NCBI RefSeq assembly: GCF_002979475.1
Contig: NZ_PCOY01000015.1
Coordinates: forward strand, 1-64,000
Direction of reading: 5' to 3'
Origin: Microbacterium sp. MYb62
GTDB taxonomy: Bacteria; Actinomycetota; Actinomycetes; Actinomycetales; Microbacteriaceae
DNA: 64,000 bases
The stretch's first letter is position 1, and each line of letters opens with the position of its first letter. Below, one piece after another: positions 18,710-26,734 of this stretch. Below the pieces are notes generated by a model. The model did no database searches, was not told the DNA's origin, and was given only the letters and a program-made list of their open reading frames with translations. A program made the position numbers and the translations under genes.

Positions 18710-19783
18710 TCAGGTCGACTCGCGGACCACGAGGGTGGGCGCGAGGGTCGTGCGCTGCGACGGCGTCTCGTCGCGCTCCTCGAGCCGACGGAAGCACATC
18801 TCGAGCGCGCGTCGACCGACGGCGAGCTTCGGCGGAGCCACCGCGGTCAGCGGGACCGCGGCGAGAGAGGCGGTCTCGTCGTCGTAGGCGACGATCGCGA
18901 AGTCCTCCGGCACGCGCAGGCCTCGCTCCTCGGCGATGCCGAGCAGCCCGATCGCGAGCTCGTCGGGGAGCGCGAGCGCCGCGCGGACACCGGCGGCCAG
19001 ACAGTCGTCGAGGAAGCGCCGGAGCACCTCGGAGGTCGATCCGTCGCCCCACCGCGGGGAGGGGGCCGTGACCACGGGGGCGCCCTGGTCCATTCCCCAC
19101 CGTTCGAGGGCGCGCGCGTGCCCGTCCATGATCCACGGCGCCGTCGCGCTCTCCCGGCACAGCAGGCCGACTCCGCGATGCCCGCGCTCGGCGAGGTGGT
19201 CGACGGCGAGCTCGGCCCCGTAGCTGTGGTCGCTGCGGACCGCGTCGATGCGCAGCGCGTTGGGGGCGCCGTCGACCGCGCGCTCCACCAGCACCACGGG
19301 GGTGCCGATCCGCGCGATGGTGTCCCACGTGGCCCGGTCGTCGATGCGGGGGCGGGCGGTGACCAGCATGATCGCGTCGACGCCGTTCGCGCTGAGGCGG
19401 GCGAGCTGGCTGGCCTCCTCCCTGGCGTCGTAGTTGGTGGCGCCGAGGACGAGGCGGATGCCGGCGGCACGGGCGGCCTCGCTGGCGCCGCGGATGACCG
19501 GAGGGAAGTAGTAGCCGGTGTCCGGCACGATAAGCCCGATCGTCGCGAGCGGCCGACCGGGGGAACCGATGGCGCGTGCGCCGGTGGCCGGGGCGTCGGC
19601 GCTGTCGGGGAGCACGGCTCCGCCATGCACTCGACGGATCAGGCCGCGCTCGGCCAGCACAGCGAGGTCGCGCCGGATCGTCATGCCCGAGAGCCCCTGC
19701 CGTTCCGCGAAGTCGTTCACCTCGAGTCGTCCGCGCAGCACGATCTCGCGGAGGATCCGTTCGCGTCGCTCCTCGGCTATCAC
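18710..19783 (-). CDS. DeoR-LacI chimeric transcriptional regulator (paralogue)
   Basis: This 357-residue protein has the same architecture as the convergent neighbour: a DeoR-type winged helix-turn-helix (residues 5-58, GMTIRRDLAVLAERGLIRRVHGGA) and a LacI-like effector domain (TIGLIVPDTGYYFPPVIRGA to LVVREST). The GTG at 19783 has no ribosome binding site. A TAGCCT hexamer ends 6 nt before it, which suggests a leaderless message. The terminator of the upstream surface-protein gene lies 60 bp away, so this gene has its own promoter. Its target could be the surface protein or the Gfo/Idh operon upstream; that is a guess. Confidence 0.87.
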   Translation of the reverse strand: MIAEERRERILREIVLRGRLEVNDFAERQGLSGMTIRRDLAVLAERGLIRRVHGGAVLPDSADAPATGARAIGSPGRPLATIGLIVPDTGYYFPPVIRGASEAARAAGIRLVLGATNYDAREEASQLARLSANGVDAIMLVTARPRIDDRATWDTIARIGTPVVLVERAVDGAPNALRIDAVRSDHSYGAELAVDHLAERGHRGVGLLCRESATAPWIMDGHARALERWGMDQGAPVVTAPSPRWGDGSTSEVLRRFLDDCLAAGVRAALALPDELAIGLLGIAEERGLRVPEDFAIVAYDDETASLAAVPLTAVAPPKLAVGRRALEMCFRRLEERDETPSQRTTLAPTLVVREST

Positions 19784-19795
19784 GGTGCCAGGCTA
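19784..19795 (-). promoter_or_regulatory. -10 element of the DeoR-LacI paralogue
   Basis: TAGCCT (19790-19795 on the minus strand) ends 6 nt before the GTG, matching the TANNNT-N6-start layout seen at other genes in the window. No strong -35 is visible. Confidence 0.4.
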
Positions 19796-19843
19796 TCGAG
19801 AGGGCGGATGCCGGACGGACACGCGGTGCAGGGCGGGAGCCGA

Positions 19844-19885
19844 CGCGGGGGTCGGACGGGGCGGGCGCCCCGTCCGACCCCCGCG
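19844..19885 (-). terminator. Strong hairpin after the surface-protein gene
   Basis: Two 20-nt arms (CGCGGGGGTCGGACGGGGCG and its exact complement) are separated by only 2 nt, a few bases beyond the stop of the LARTG protein gene. This is a very stable stem that should end the minus-strand transcript before the DeoR-LacI gene. Confidence 0.85.
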
Positions 19886-19889
19886 AGGA

Positions 19890-22800
19890 TCATCCGGCGT
19901 GCGCGCGGCGTCGCGCGACGATCAGGGCCCCGGCGAGGAGCAGGACACCCGCCGCACCGAGCGCCCAGATCGGCAGCGCCCCTCCCGTGCGGGCGAGGTC
20001 GCCGTCCGCGACCGCACCCGCGACCGCCCCCGTGTTCGGGCCGGCGCCGCCCGGCGTCGTGGCGCCCCCGGATGCCGCGCCGACCGTGAGTGCGGCCTCC
20101 GCGGTGATGCCGGAGGCGGAGGTGACCACGATCCGGTGGGGCCCGGTCGCGGTGTCGGCGGGGATCCGGACGGTCGCGGCGAACGCTCCCGCGGCATCGG
20201 CCTCCACCGTCGTCAGGAGCACCGGATCGGAGTGGAGCTCGATGCGCACGCTCTCACCGGCGGCGAAGCCGGATCCGGAGACCTGCACGGTCTCCCCGGC
20301 ATCGACGGCGGAGGCCGACAGCGAGACGGCGCCAGCGGGCTGCTCGCCCTCGCCGTGCAGCGCCATGCCGAACAGCGTGATGCCCTCTCCCGGCATGGTG
20401 CTCCCGGGCGGGAGCGTCACGCTCGCGACGGGCTTCCCCGACAGCGGGATGCGCTGTGCGAAGACGGATACCGTCGCGTCGACCGTCGACACCGTGCCGC
20501 CGAGGTACGGGCGGCTGCGCTGCAGGTGGTCGTCCGCGGTCGCGACCAGGACGGTGTCCGCTGCCGGCGCCGACGTCGACGACCACGCGGGCAGGCGGAA
20601 GTCGACGTCGCCGCTGCTGCCGTCCTGATACTGGACCGTGGCGGTTCCCGTCGAGATCGACCCGGCCGAGAACCCGAGGATCACCAGCTCATCGGCCGAG
20701 CCGGCGAGCGCCACCTCCTGACCGGACACCTTGATGCTGTCCGGAGTCCCGACGGTGCGGGGATGCCAGTCGATGCCGACGCCGAACGCGGTGGCGGGAG
20801 AGCCCACCTCGAGGCCAGCGTCCGCCAGCGAGGCGGCGGAGAGCATGCGGTGATCGGCGGTGAACTGGCCGTTGCGAGGATTCGCCGTCGAGGCGACCGC
20901 CGTCTGGTTGACGAGGCTCGCGAACGGGAGCGCCGCGCGCTCCACGCCGGTTCCCTGGTAGGCGCCGATGTTCGGGGCGCCGGCGGGGAGGGGGTTTCCG
21001 AAGAAGTCCTGGGTTCCGGCGTCGGCGACGGGGAGGCCGGCGCCGAGCAGGGGCGACCCGACCGCCAGCTGGTAGCCCGGAAGCTCCCTGGTCTGCTGCC
21101 CGCTGCCCGCGGCGATGAGGCCGGGGTCGCCGACGATCGCTCCCGTCTCGGTCGCGGGAGGGGTGATCCCACCGAAGTAGGCGTTGCGGGCGTAGACGGC
21201 ATCGGTCGTCTTGAGCGTGCCGCTCGGCGCGATGATGATGTTGTTCGTCATCTCCCGCGGGGCGGTCATGTCGTCCTCGAACGCGCGGGTGCACGAGAAG
21301 GTGTTGTTGTAGATCAGGTGGAGTCCTGGTCCCCCGCTCGAACCGGCGATGCGGCAGTCGTCCTGCGAGACGTTGTAGCGCAGGACCGCGTTCGTCGGGG
21401 TGGAGGCGGTGCCGCAGCCCGAGATGCAGTCCAGGTAGAACCCGCCCGCGTTGCCGTAGGAGTAGTTGTACTGGAACGTGCACGAGCCCTTGATCTTCAT
21501 GTCGCAGTCCCACGCCGTCGAGTCGTACGTGGAGCCGGTGCTGTTGCCCACCACGTTGTACTGGAACAGGGGGTCGACGGAGTTGTAGGGCCACATGCCC
21601 GCGAAGTTGCCCTTGAGGAACGGGTACTTCCCGTGGCCGAGATCGATCGCCGAGTTGTACTCGATGACCGGCTTGTCGGAGTTGTGGATGACGATCCCGT
21701 CGCCGCCGACGTCATGGATGCTGTTGCGCGCCACGTAGACGTCGGTGTTGTAGCGACGTGTGCTGTCCGGGGCGGAGAGCTTGATGCCTCCGGCGGCGGT
21801 GTCGTTCACGGTGTTGCCGGTGATCGTGATGCCGTCGAAGGCCCCGATGCCGTCCCCGAGCACCGAGATGCCGGCGGAACGGGAGAAGGCGTTGCCGAGG
21901 GTGGTCTTGTCCGACCACCCGGCGACGTCCTCGACGTGGTTGTCCGTCAGGACGACGCCGCCGCGGACCGTGCCGTCGTTGATCTCGACGAGGATGCCCA
22001 CGCGCCGCTGATCGGGAGTCCCGGGGTTGATCACGTGCATGCCGTCGATCGTCCAGTTGCTCGCGTTCAGGAGGTGGATCCCGGCCAGAGCGCCCGCGCC
22101 GTTGATCGTCGCCGGGGCGTCGCCGTCGCCGTAGGGCGCGACCACGATCGGCGCGGTGTCGAGGCCGGATCCCTGCGGGGCGAAGGTGCCGACGCACTCC
22201 GCGCCGCGCTTGAAGAGCACGGATTCTCCCGGCTGGAACGCGCCGACGGTCGCCAGAGCGGCGAGCGACCCGAAGGGTGCCGCCGCGCTGCCGTCGCCGG
22301 AGGACGGGGCCGAGCAGTCGACGTGGTAGCTCGTGGACGAGACGGCGACGACGCGCGCGGCGATGCTTCCCTCGGCGGTGGCGCCGAACGGAGCGGCGCC
22401 GGTGGCCGTGATCGTGTACTCGCCGGCGGAGGCGCCGGCGGGCACCGTGAACGTCGCCACGGCGCGGCCGGTGTCGTCGGCGTTGGCCACGACGGAGGTG
22501 TCGCCGAAGCGCACGGTGACGGGGGCGAGCGGGTTCGCGCCCTCGACGGCGATGGTCACCGGGGCACCCGGGGACAGCAGCGACAGGTCGGTGCCCTGCG
22601 CCGTGAGGGTCAACGGCTGTGCGAGGAACGTGTCTGTGCAGTTGAACCGCATGTCCGCCCAGTCGGCGTGGTCGTTGCCGTTGCCCTCGGGGCCGGTCTC
22701 GGCGCGCAGCTCGACCAGGTCGGCGCCTCGGAGGTCGAGGTTCACGCGGGCGGCGGGGTCGGTTCCGGTGCGCGCTTCGCGGAACCTCTCCACGCCGTCG

Positions 22801-23174
22801 ACGGCGATGACGAAGTCGACGCGGCCCTTCCCGCTCTGGCTGTCGTCGATGCCGACGTACCCCAGCAGCTGCGTGCACTCCTGGCCGACGTCGTAGACGA
22901 TGCGGGCGGGCGCATGGGTTCCGAGTCCCTTCGGGTACGTGGTGCCGCGGATCGAGAGGGGCTTGCGGTCGGGGTCGGGCACGGCACGGGCGCCGTTGCT
23001 GAAGTCGCGCTCGACGGGACCCCAGCCGTTCTCGCCGATGACCCAGTCGAGGTCGCTGGCGTGGTGGACGCCGCCGGCCAGGCCGTCCGCAGCGGCGGCG
23101 GCGAGCGGGGCCGCGGTGAAGCAGAAGGCGCTCACCGCCAGGACGGCGAGCAGTTTCGATCGTTTCCTGTGCAC
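19890..23174 (-). CDS. Sortase-anchored surface protein with NPCBM and beta-helix domains
   Basis: The 1094-residue protein starts with a Sec signal peptide (VHRKRSKLLAVLAVSAFCFTAAPLAAAA is the N-terminal region in two halves). An NPCBM-like sugar-binding domain (about 35-150) and an Ig-like domain (about 165-255) follow. Next comes a long right-handed parallel beta-helix (about 265-640, rich in NxI/NxV turns such as ITITGNTVNDT). After further beta-domains it ends in LARTG (1060-1064), a hydrophobic helix and RRRAHAG. LAxTG is the sorting signal of class E sortases in high-GC Gram-positives. The GTG at 23174 follows a strong GAGGAGGA. Beta-helix domains of this kind occur in polysaccharide lyases and hydrolases, so a wall-anchored glycan-binding or cutting role is plausible, but no catalytic set is identifiable. 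Confidence 0.85.
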   Translation of the reverse strand: MHRKRSKLLAVLAVSAFCFTAAPLAAAAADGLAGGVHHASDLDWVIGENGWGPVERDFSNGARAVPDPDRKPLSIRGTTYPKGLGTHAPARIVYDVGQECTQLLGYVGIDDSQSGKGRVDFVIAVDGVERFREARTGTDPAARVNLDLRGADLVELRAETGPEGNGNDHADWADMRFNCTDTFLAQPLTLTAQGTDLSLLSPGAPVTIAVEGANPLAPVTVRFGDTSVVANADDTGRAVATFTVPAGASAGEYTITATGAAPFGATAEGSIAARVVAVSSTSYHVDCSAPSSGDGSAAAPFGSLAALATVGAFQPGESVLFKRGAECVGTFAPQGSGLDTAPIVVAPYGDGDAPATINGAGALAGIHLLNASNWTIDGMHVINPGTPDQRRVGILVEINDGTVRGGVVLTDNHVEDVAGWSDKTTLGNAFSRSAGISVLGDGIGAFDGITITGNTVNDTAAGGIKLSAPDSTRRYNTDVYVARNSIHDVGGDGIVIHNSDKPVIEYNSAIDLGHGKYPFLKGNFAGMWPYNSVDPLFQYNVVGNSTGSTYDSTAWDCDMKIKGSCTFQYNYSYGNAGGFYLDCISGCGTASTPTNAVLRYNVSQDDCRIAGSSGGPGLHLIYNNTFSCTRAFEDDMTAPREMTNNIIIAPSGTLKTTDAVYARNAYFGGITPPATETGAIVGDPGLIAAGSGQQTRELPGYQLAVGSPLLGAGLPVADAGTQDFFGNPLPAGAPNIGAYQGTGVERAALPFASLVNQTAVASTANPRNGQFTADHRMLSAASLADAGLEVGSPATAFGVGIDWHPRTVGTPDSIKVSGQEVALAGSADELVILGFSAGSISTGTATVQYQDGSSGDVDFRLPAWSSTSAPAADTVLVATADDHLQRSRPYLGGTVSTVDATVSVFAQRIPLSGKPVASVTLPPGSTMPGEGITLFGMALHGEGEQPAGAVSLSASAVDAGETVQVSGSGFAAGESVRIELHSDPVLLTTVEADAAGAFAATVRIPADTATGPHRIVVTSASGITAEAALTVGAASGGATTPGGAGPNTGAVAGAVADGDLARTGGALPIWALGAAGVLLLAGALIVARRRAHAG

Positions 23175-23255
23175 GTGATTCCTCCTCGAATCGCACGCGG
23201 ACGTCGCCGCATCTGCGGCGACGTGGTCATGCTCGCAGCTGGAGTCGCACAACAG

Positions 23256-23279
23256 TGAACAGGTGAACAGACTTGAACA
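23256..23279. promoter_or_regulatory. Triple TGAACA direct repeat upstream of the surface-protein gene
   Basis: TGAACA occurs three times at 23256, 23264 and 23274, about 80-105 bp before the GTG of the surface-protein gene. Closely spaced direct repeats like this are typical of activator or DeoR-type binding arrays. CGAACA repeats occur in the control region at 15663-15678. Confidence 0.35.
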
Positions 23280-23290
23280 TCGCTCCGCGG

Positions 23291-23337
23291 TTGCGATCTT
23301 CCCGTGTCTCGTGACATGATCTCGGAAAGCGCTTTCC
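23291..23337 (+). promoter_or_regulatory. Promoter and LacI-type operator of the Gfo/Idh operon
   Basis: TTGCGA (23291-23296) and CATGAT (23315-23320) are spaced by 18 bp. Immediately downstream, covering the expected transcription start, is the perfect 14-bp palindrome GGAAAGCGCTTTCC (23324-23337). Its central CG is diagnostic of LacI-family operators. A second partial copy, GAGAAAGCGCG, lies near 23350. The four-gene operon should therefore be repressed by a LacI-type protein that does not use the TGGCAA-type operator found further on. Confidence 0.65.
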
Positions 23338-23389
23338 CGTATCGGCGGGAGAAAGCGCGATCAGCTTCCCGCGACAGAAACGGAACACC

Positions 23390-24553
23390 ATGGCACACAC
23401 GAGCACCCGCGAGATCGGGATCATCATGAACGGCGTCTCCGGACGCATGGGCTACCGGCAGCACCTGGTGCGCTCGATCCTCGCGATCCGCGAGGAGGGC
23501 GGCATCGAGCTTCCCGACGGCTCGCGCGTCACGGTGAAGCCCCTCCTCGTCGGACGCAGCGAGGCCAAGCTCGCCGAGCTGGCGGCGAAGCACGGGATCG
23601 AGGACTGGACGACCGACCTCGACGCCGCGCTCGCCGATCCGCAGTGGGAGATCTACGCCGATTTCCTGGTGACCAAGGCCCGCGCCTCCGCCATCCGCAA
23701 GGCGATCGCCGCAGGCAAGGCGATCTACACCGAGAAGCCCACCGCCGAGTCGCTCGACGAGGCGCTCGAACTCGCCCGCCTCGCGCAGCAGGCCGGCGTC
23801 AAGACCGGCGTCGTGCACGACAAGCTCTACCTCCCGGGTCTGCAGAAGCTCAAGCGCCTGATCGACTCCGGCTTCTTCGGCCGGATCCTCTCCGTCCGCG
23901 GGGAGTTCGGGTACTGGGTCTTCGAGGGCGACTGGCAGCCCGCGCAGCGCCCCAGCTGGAACTACCGCACGGAAGACGGCGGCGGCATCATCACCGACAT
24001 GTTCCCGCACTGGAACTACGTGCTCGAGAACCTCTTCGGCGAGGTCAAGAGCGTCTACGCGCAGGCGGCCGTGCACATCGCCGACCGCTGGGACGAGAAG
24101 GGCGAGCACTACACCGCCACCGCCGAGGACGCCGCCTACGGCATCTTCGAGATCGAGGGCGGCGTGATCGCCGAGATCAACTCCTCGTGGACCGTGCGCG
24201 TGAACCGCGACGAGCTCGTCGAGTTCCAGGTCGACGGCACGCACGGCTCTGCCGTCGTCGGGCTGTTCGGTGCGAAGATCCAGCCCCGCAACGCCACCCC
24301 GAAGCCGGTGTGGAACCCCGACCTGGAAGACACCCGCGACTACGACGCCGATTGGCAGAAGGTGCCGACCAACGACGTGTTCCTCAACGGCTTCCGGCAG
24401 CAGTGGGAGGAGTACCTGGTCTCGTACGTCGAGGGCACCGACTACCCGTTCGATCTGCTCGCGGGCGCCCGCGGCGTGCAGTTCGCCGAGGCCGGGCTCA
24501 CCTCGAGCGCCGAGGGCCGCAAGGTCTCGCTGTCGGCGCTGAGCCTGGACTGA
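23390..24553 (+). CDS. Gfo/Idh/MocA family oxidoreductase
   Basis: This is a 387-residue NAD(P)-dependent sugar or polyol dehydrogenase-type protein. It has an N-terminal Rossmann region and the hallmark EKP of the family in IYTEKPTAES (about residue 117), followed by the C-terminal alpha/beta domain that binds the sugar. It starts an operon with a DUF993 protein and two TIM-barrel isomerase/epimerase proteins. Together they look like an oxidative route that dehydrogenates a sugar, then rearranges and cleaves it. The substrate is not identifiable. Only a weak leader (ACGGAACACC) precedes the ATG. Confidence 0.9.
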   Translation: MAHTSTREIGIIMNGVSGRMGYRQHLVRSILAIREEGGIELPDGSRVTVKPLLVGRSEAKLAELAAKHGIEDWTTDLDAALADPQWEIYADFLVTKARASAIRKAIAAGKAIYTEKPTAESLDEALELARLAQQAGVKTGVVHDKLYLPGLQKLKRLIDSGFFGRILSVRGEFGYWVFEGDWQPAQRPSWNYRTEDGGGIITDMFPHWNYVLENLFGEVKSVYAQAAVHIADRWDEKGEHYTATAEDAAYGIFEIEGGVIAEINSSWTVRVNRDELVEFQVDGTHGSAVVGLFGAKIQPRNATPKPVWNPDLEDTRDYDADWQKVPTNDVFLNGFRQQWEEYLVSYVEGTDYPFDLLAGARGVQFAEAGLTSSAEGRKVSLSALSLD

Positions 24554-24557
24554 CACG

Positions 24558-25826
24558 ATGAGCACGCTCCGACTTCTCACCGCCGAGGGAACGGCGACCG
24601 ACACCGTTCTGCACGAGGGCGGTTCGTACTCGCGTCCGTCCGCCGCCCTGCGGAGCCGCGTCGCCTATGCGGCCGCGCACGTCGTGCCGAAGGCCTACGC
24701 CGACAACACTCCGGGGCAGCCGGCCGACATCGACTGGGACGCGACACTCGCCTTCCGCCGCAACGTCTACTCCTGGGGACTCGGCGTCGCCGACGCCATG
24801 GACACCGCGCAGCGGAACATGGGGCTGGATGCCGCAGCCACCCGCGAGCTCATCGCCCGCAGCGCCGAGGTCGCCCGCGAGGAGGGCGGCTCGGTCGTGG
24901 TCGGCGTCAACACCGACCACATCGCCGAGACGCACATCTCGCTCGACCAGGTGATCGCCGCCTACACCGAGCAGCTGCACTTCACCGAGGATCAGGGAGC
25001 GGGGCCCGTGCTGATGGCCTCGCGTCACCTCTCCCGTGTGGCGACGGGTGCCGCGGACTACCGCCGGGTCTACCGCGAGGTGCTCTCGCGCGCGACCGTG
25101 CCGGTGGTGCTGCACTGGCTGGGCACGGCCTTCGATCCCGAGCTGGCCGGCTACTTCGGCGCCGACGACTGGGAGACGGCCTCCGAGGTGCTGCTGCAGG
25201 TCATCGAGGAGAACCCGGGCAAGGTCGCCGGTGTCAAGATGAGCCTGCTGAACGCTGAGTCCGAGATCTCGGTCCGCGGCCGTCTCCCCGAGGGCGTCCG
25301 CATGTTCACCGGCGACGACTTCAACTACGTGAGCCTGATCGCCGCTACCCCCGACAACTCGCCGAGTGCACCGGATGCTGCCGAGCGCACGGCTTCTTCC
25401 GGCGAACAAGCCGTGCACTCGACGACAAGCCGTGCACTCGGCGGCGAGGGTGAGGGTGTGGGCGCGTACTCCGACGCGTTGCTGGGCGCGTTCGCGGCGA
25501 TCACGCCCGTCGCCTCCGCGGCGATCCAGGCGCTGGATGCCGGCGATCCGGAAGCATACCTGCGCATCCTCGGTCCGACCGAGGGGCTCAGCCGCCAGGT
25601 GTTCGCGGCGCCCACCTTCTACTACAAGACGGGCGTCGCCTTCCTCTCCTGGTTGAACGGGCACCAGCCCGCGTTCCAGATGGTCGGCGGTCTGCACTCC
25701 GCGCGCAGCCTGCCGCATCTGAGCCGCATCGTCGAACTCGCGAACGCCTCTCTCGCCCTGGAGCAGCCCGACCTCGCGCGCGAGCGCTGGCACGGGATGC
25801 TGCGCCTGAACGGGGTGGACGCGTGA
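24558..25826 (+). CDS. DUF993 (dihydrodipicolinate synthase-like) protein with an in-frame insertion
   Basis: The 422-residue protein matches the DUF993 pattern, a family thought to be related to the class I aldolase DapA/NanA group. Segments include VVVGVNTDHI, VLMASRHL, VPVVLHWLG and AGVKMSLL, where the lysine in GVKMS is a candidate Schiff-base residue. After GDDFNYVSLIAA the protein is interrupted by about 30-35 low-complexity residues (about 267-300, rich in Ser, Ala, Thr, Gly, Glu). These are encoded by a palindromic DNA element (see 25358-25447). The fold continues at AYSDALLGAFAAITPVASAAIQAL. It starts 4 bp after the oxidoreductase stop and overlaps the next gene (GTGA). An aldolase-type cleavage step is inferred. 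Confidence 0.82.
   Translation: MSTLRLLTAEGTATDTVLHEGGSYSRPSAALRSRVAYAAAHVVPKAYADNTPGQPADIDWDATLAFRRNVYSWGLGVADAMDTAQRNMGLDAAATRELIARSAEVAREEGGSVVVGVNTDHIAETHISLDQVIAAYTEQLHFTEDQGAGPVLMASRHLSRVATGAADYRRVYREVLSRATVPVVLHWLGTAFDPELAGYFGADDWETASEVLLQVIEENPGKVAGVKMSLLNAESEISVRGRLPEGVRMFTGDDFNYVSLIAATPDNSPSAPDAAERTASSGEQAVHSTTSRALGGEGEGVGAYSDALLGAFAAITPVASAAIQALDAGDPEAYLRILGPTEGLSRQVFAAPTFYYKTGVAFLSWLNGHQPAFQMVGGLHSARSLPHLSRIVELANASLALEQPDLARERWHGMLRLNGVDA
25358..25447. repeat. Palindromic REP/MITE-like element inserted in the DUF993 gene
   Basis: CGCCGAGTGCAC at 25360-25371 is the exact complement of GTGCACTCGGCG at 25432-25443. Nested inside, CCGAGCGCACGGCTT (25381-25395) nearly complements AAGCCGTGCACTCG (25409-25422), and AAGCCGTGCACTCG is repeated directly at 25427-25440. 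The element is about 90 bp, keeps the reading frame, and encodes low-complexity sequence between two conserved parts of the protein. This is the structure expected of a short palindromic repeat that has inserted in frame. Confidence 0.7.
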
Positions 25827-26701
25827 GCCCTCTCTCCTCGACGCCCGATCCGCGGCTGTCGATCAACCAGGCGACCATCAAGCACGCCGACCTCGCCACC
25901 GCGCTGCGGGTCACGGCAGAGGCCGGGGTGCAGGCCATCGGACTGTGGCGCGAGCCGGTGAACGAGGTCGGCCTCGACGTCGCGGCGCGGATGCTCGGCG
26001 ACTCGGGCCTGCGCTTCTCGACCCACTGCCGCGGCGGGTTCTTCACGCTGCCGGCCGGGGCGGAGCGCGATGCCGCGCTCGACGACAACCGCCGGGCGAT
26101 CGAGGAGACCGCGACCCTGGCCGCCGCCGGCGCGTCCGGGTCGACCGCGGTGCTCGTGCTCGTCGCGGGTGGTCTGCCGGTGGGATCGCGCGATCTGATC
26201 GGGGCGCGAGAGCGCGTGCGCGATGCGATCGGCGTGCTGGCTCCCGAGGCGAAGGCCGCAGGGGTGACCCTCGCGATCGAGCCGCTGCATCCGATGTACG
26301 CGTCGGACCGTGCCGTGGTCTCGACGCTCGGCCAGGCTCTCGACATCGCCGCCGACTTCGACGCCGCCGTGGTCGGCGCCGCCGTCGACACCTTCCACAT
26401 CTGGTGGGATCCGCAGGTGCTCGAGCAGATCGCCCGGGCCGGGCGTGAAGGCCGCATCGCCACGTACCAGGTGTGCGACTGGAAGACGCCCCTCGCCGCC
26501 GACGTGCTGCTCTCGCGGCACTACACCGGCGACGGTGTGATCGATTTCGGCTCGCTCACCCGTGCGGTGGTCGCGACCGGATACGACCGCGACATCGAGG
26601 TCGAGATCTTCAACGCCGACATCTGGGCGGATGCCCCGGAGCGCGTCGTGCGCCGCACGGGCGAGTCCTTCGCCGCCGCCGTCTCCCCGCACCTCGGCTG
26701 A
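25823..26701 (+). CDS. Sugar phosphate isomerase/epimerase family protein (TIM barrel)
   Basis: This 292-residue protein shows the xylose-isomerase-like TIM-barrel pattern: LSINQATIKHADLATALRVTAEAGVQAIGLWR at the N-terminus (in parts), LAIEPLHPM with the metal-binding Glu (about residue 154), AAVDTFHIWWDP, and DIEVEIFN near the C-terminus. The GTG at 25823 overlaps the DUF993 stop (GTGA). As the third gene of the operon it probably interconverts keto or aldehyde forms of the intermediate. Confidence 0.85.
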   Translation: MSPLSSTPDPRLSINQATIKHADLATALRVTAEAGVQAIGLWREPVNEVGLDVAARMLGDSGLRFSTHCRGGFFTLPAGAERDAALDDNRRAIEETATLAAAGASGSTAVLVLVAGGLPVGSRDLIGARERVRDAIGVLAPEAKAAGVTLAIEPLHPMYASDRAVVSTLGQALDIAADFDAAVVGAAVDTFHIWWDPQVLEQIARAGREGRIATYQVCDWKTPLAADVLLSRHYTGDGVIDFGSLTRAVVATGYDRDIEVEIFNADIWADAPERVVRRTGESFAAAVSPHLG

Positions 26702-26734
26702 GGGCGCGCGGGAGGGCTTTGAGAGGATGAGAAC

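Noticed and set aside
19518..23258. 1246-codon plus-strand frame opposite the surface protein
   Set aside because: The minus strand has signal peptide, NPCBM, beta-helix and LARTG signal. The plus frame is a shadow.
25358..25447. Frameshift or assembly error in the DUF993 gene
   Set aside because: Both flanks keep the same frame and the inserted DNA has exact symmetric arms, which fits an insertion element better than an error.
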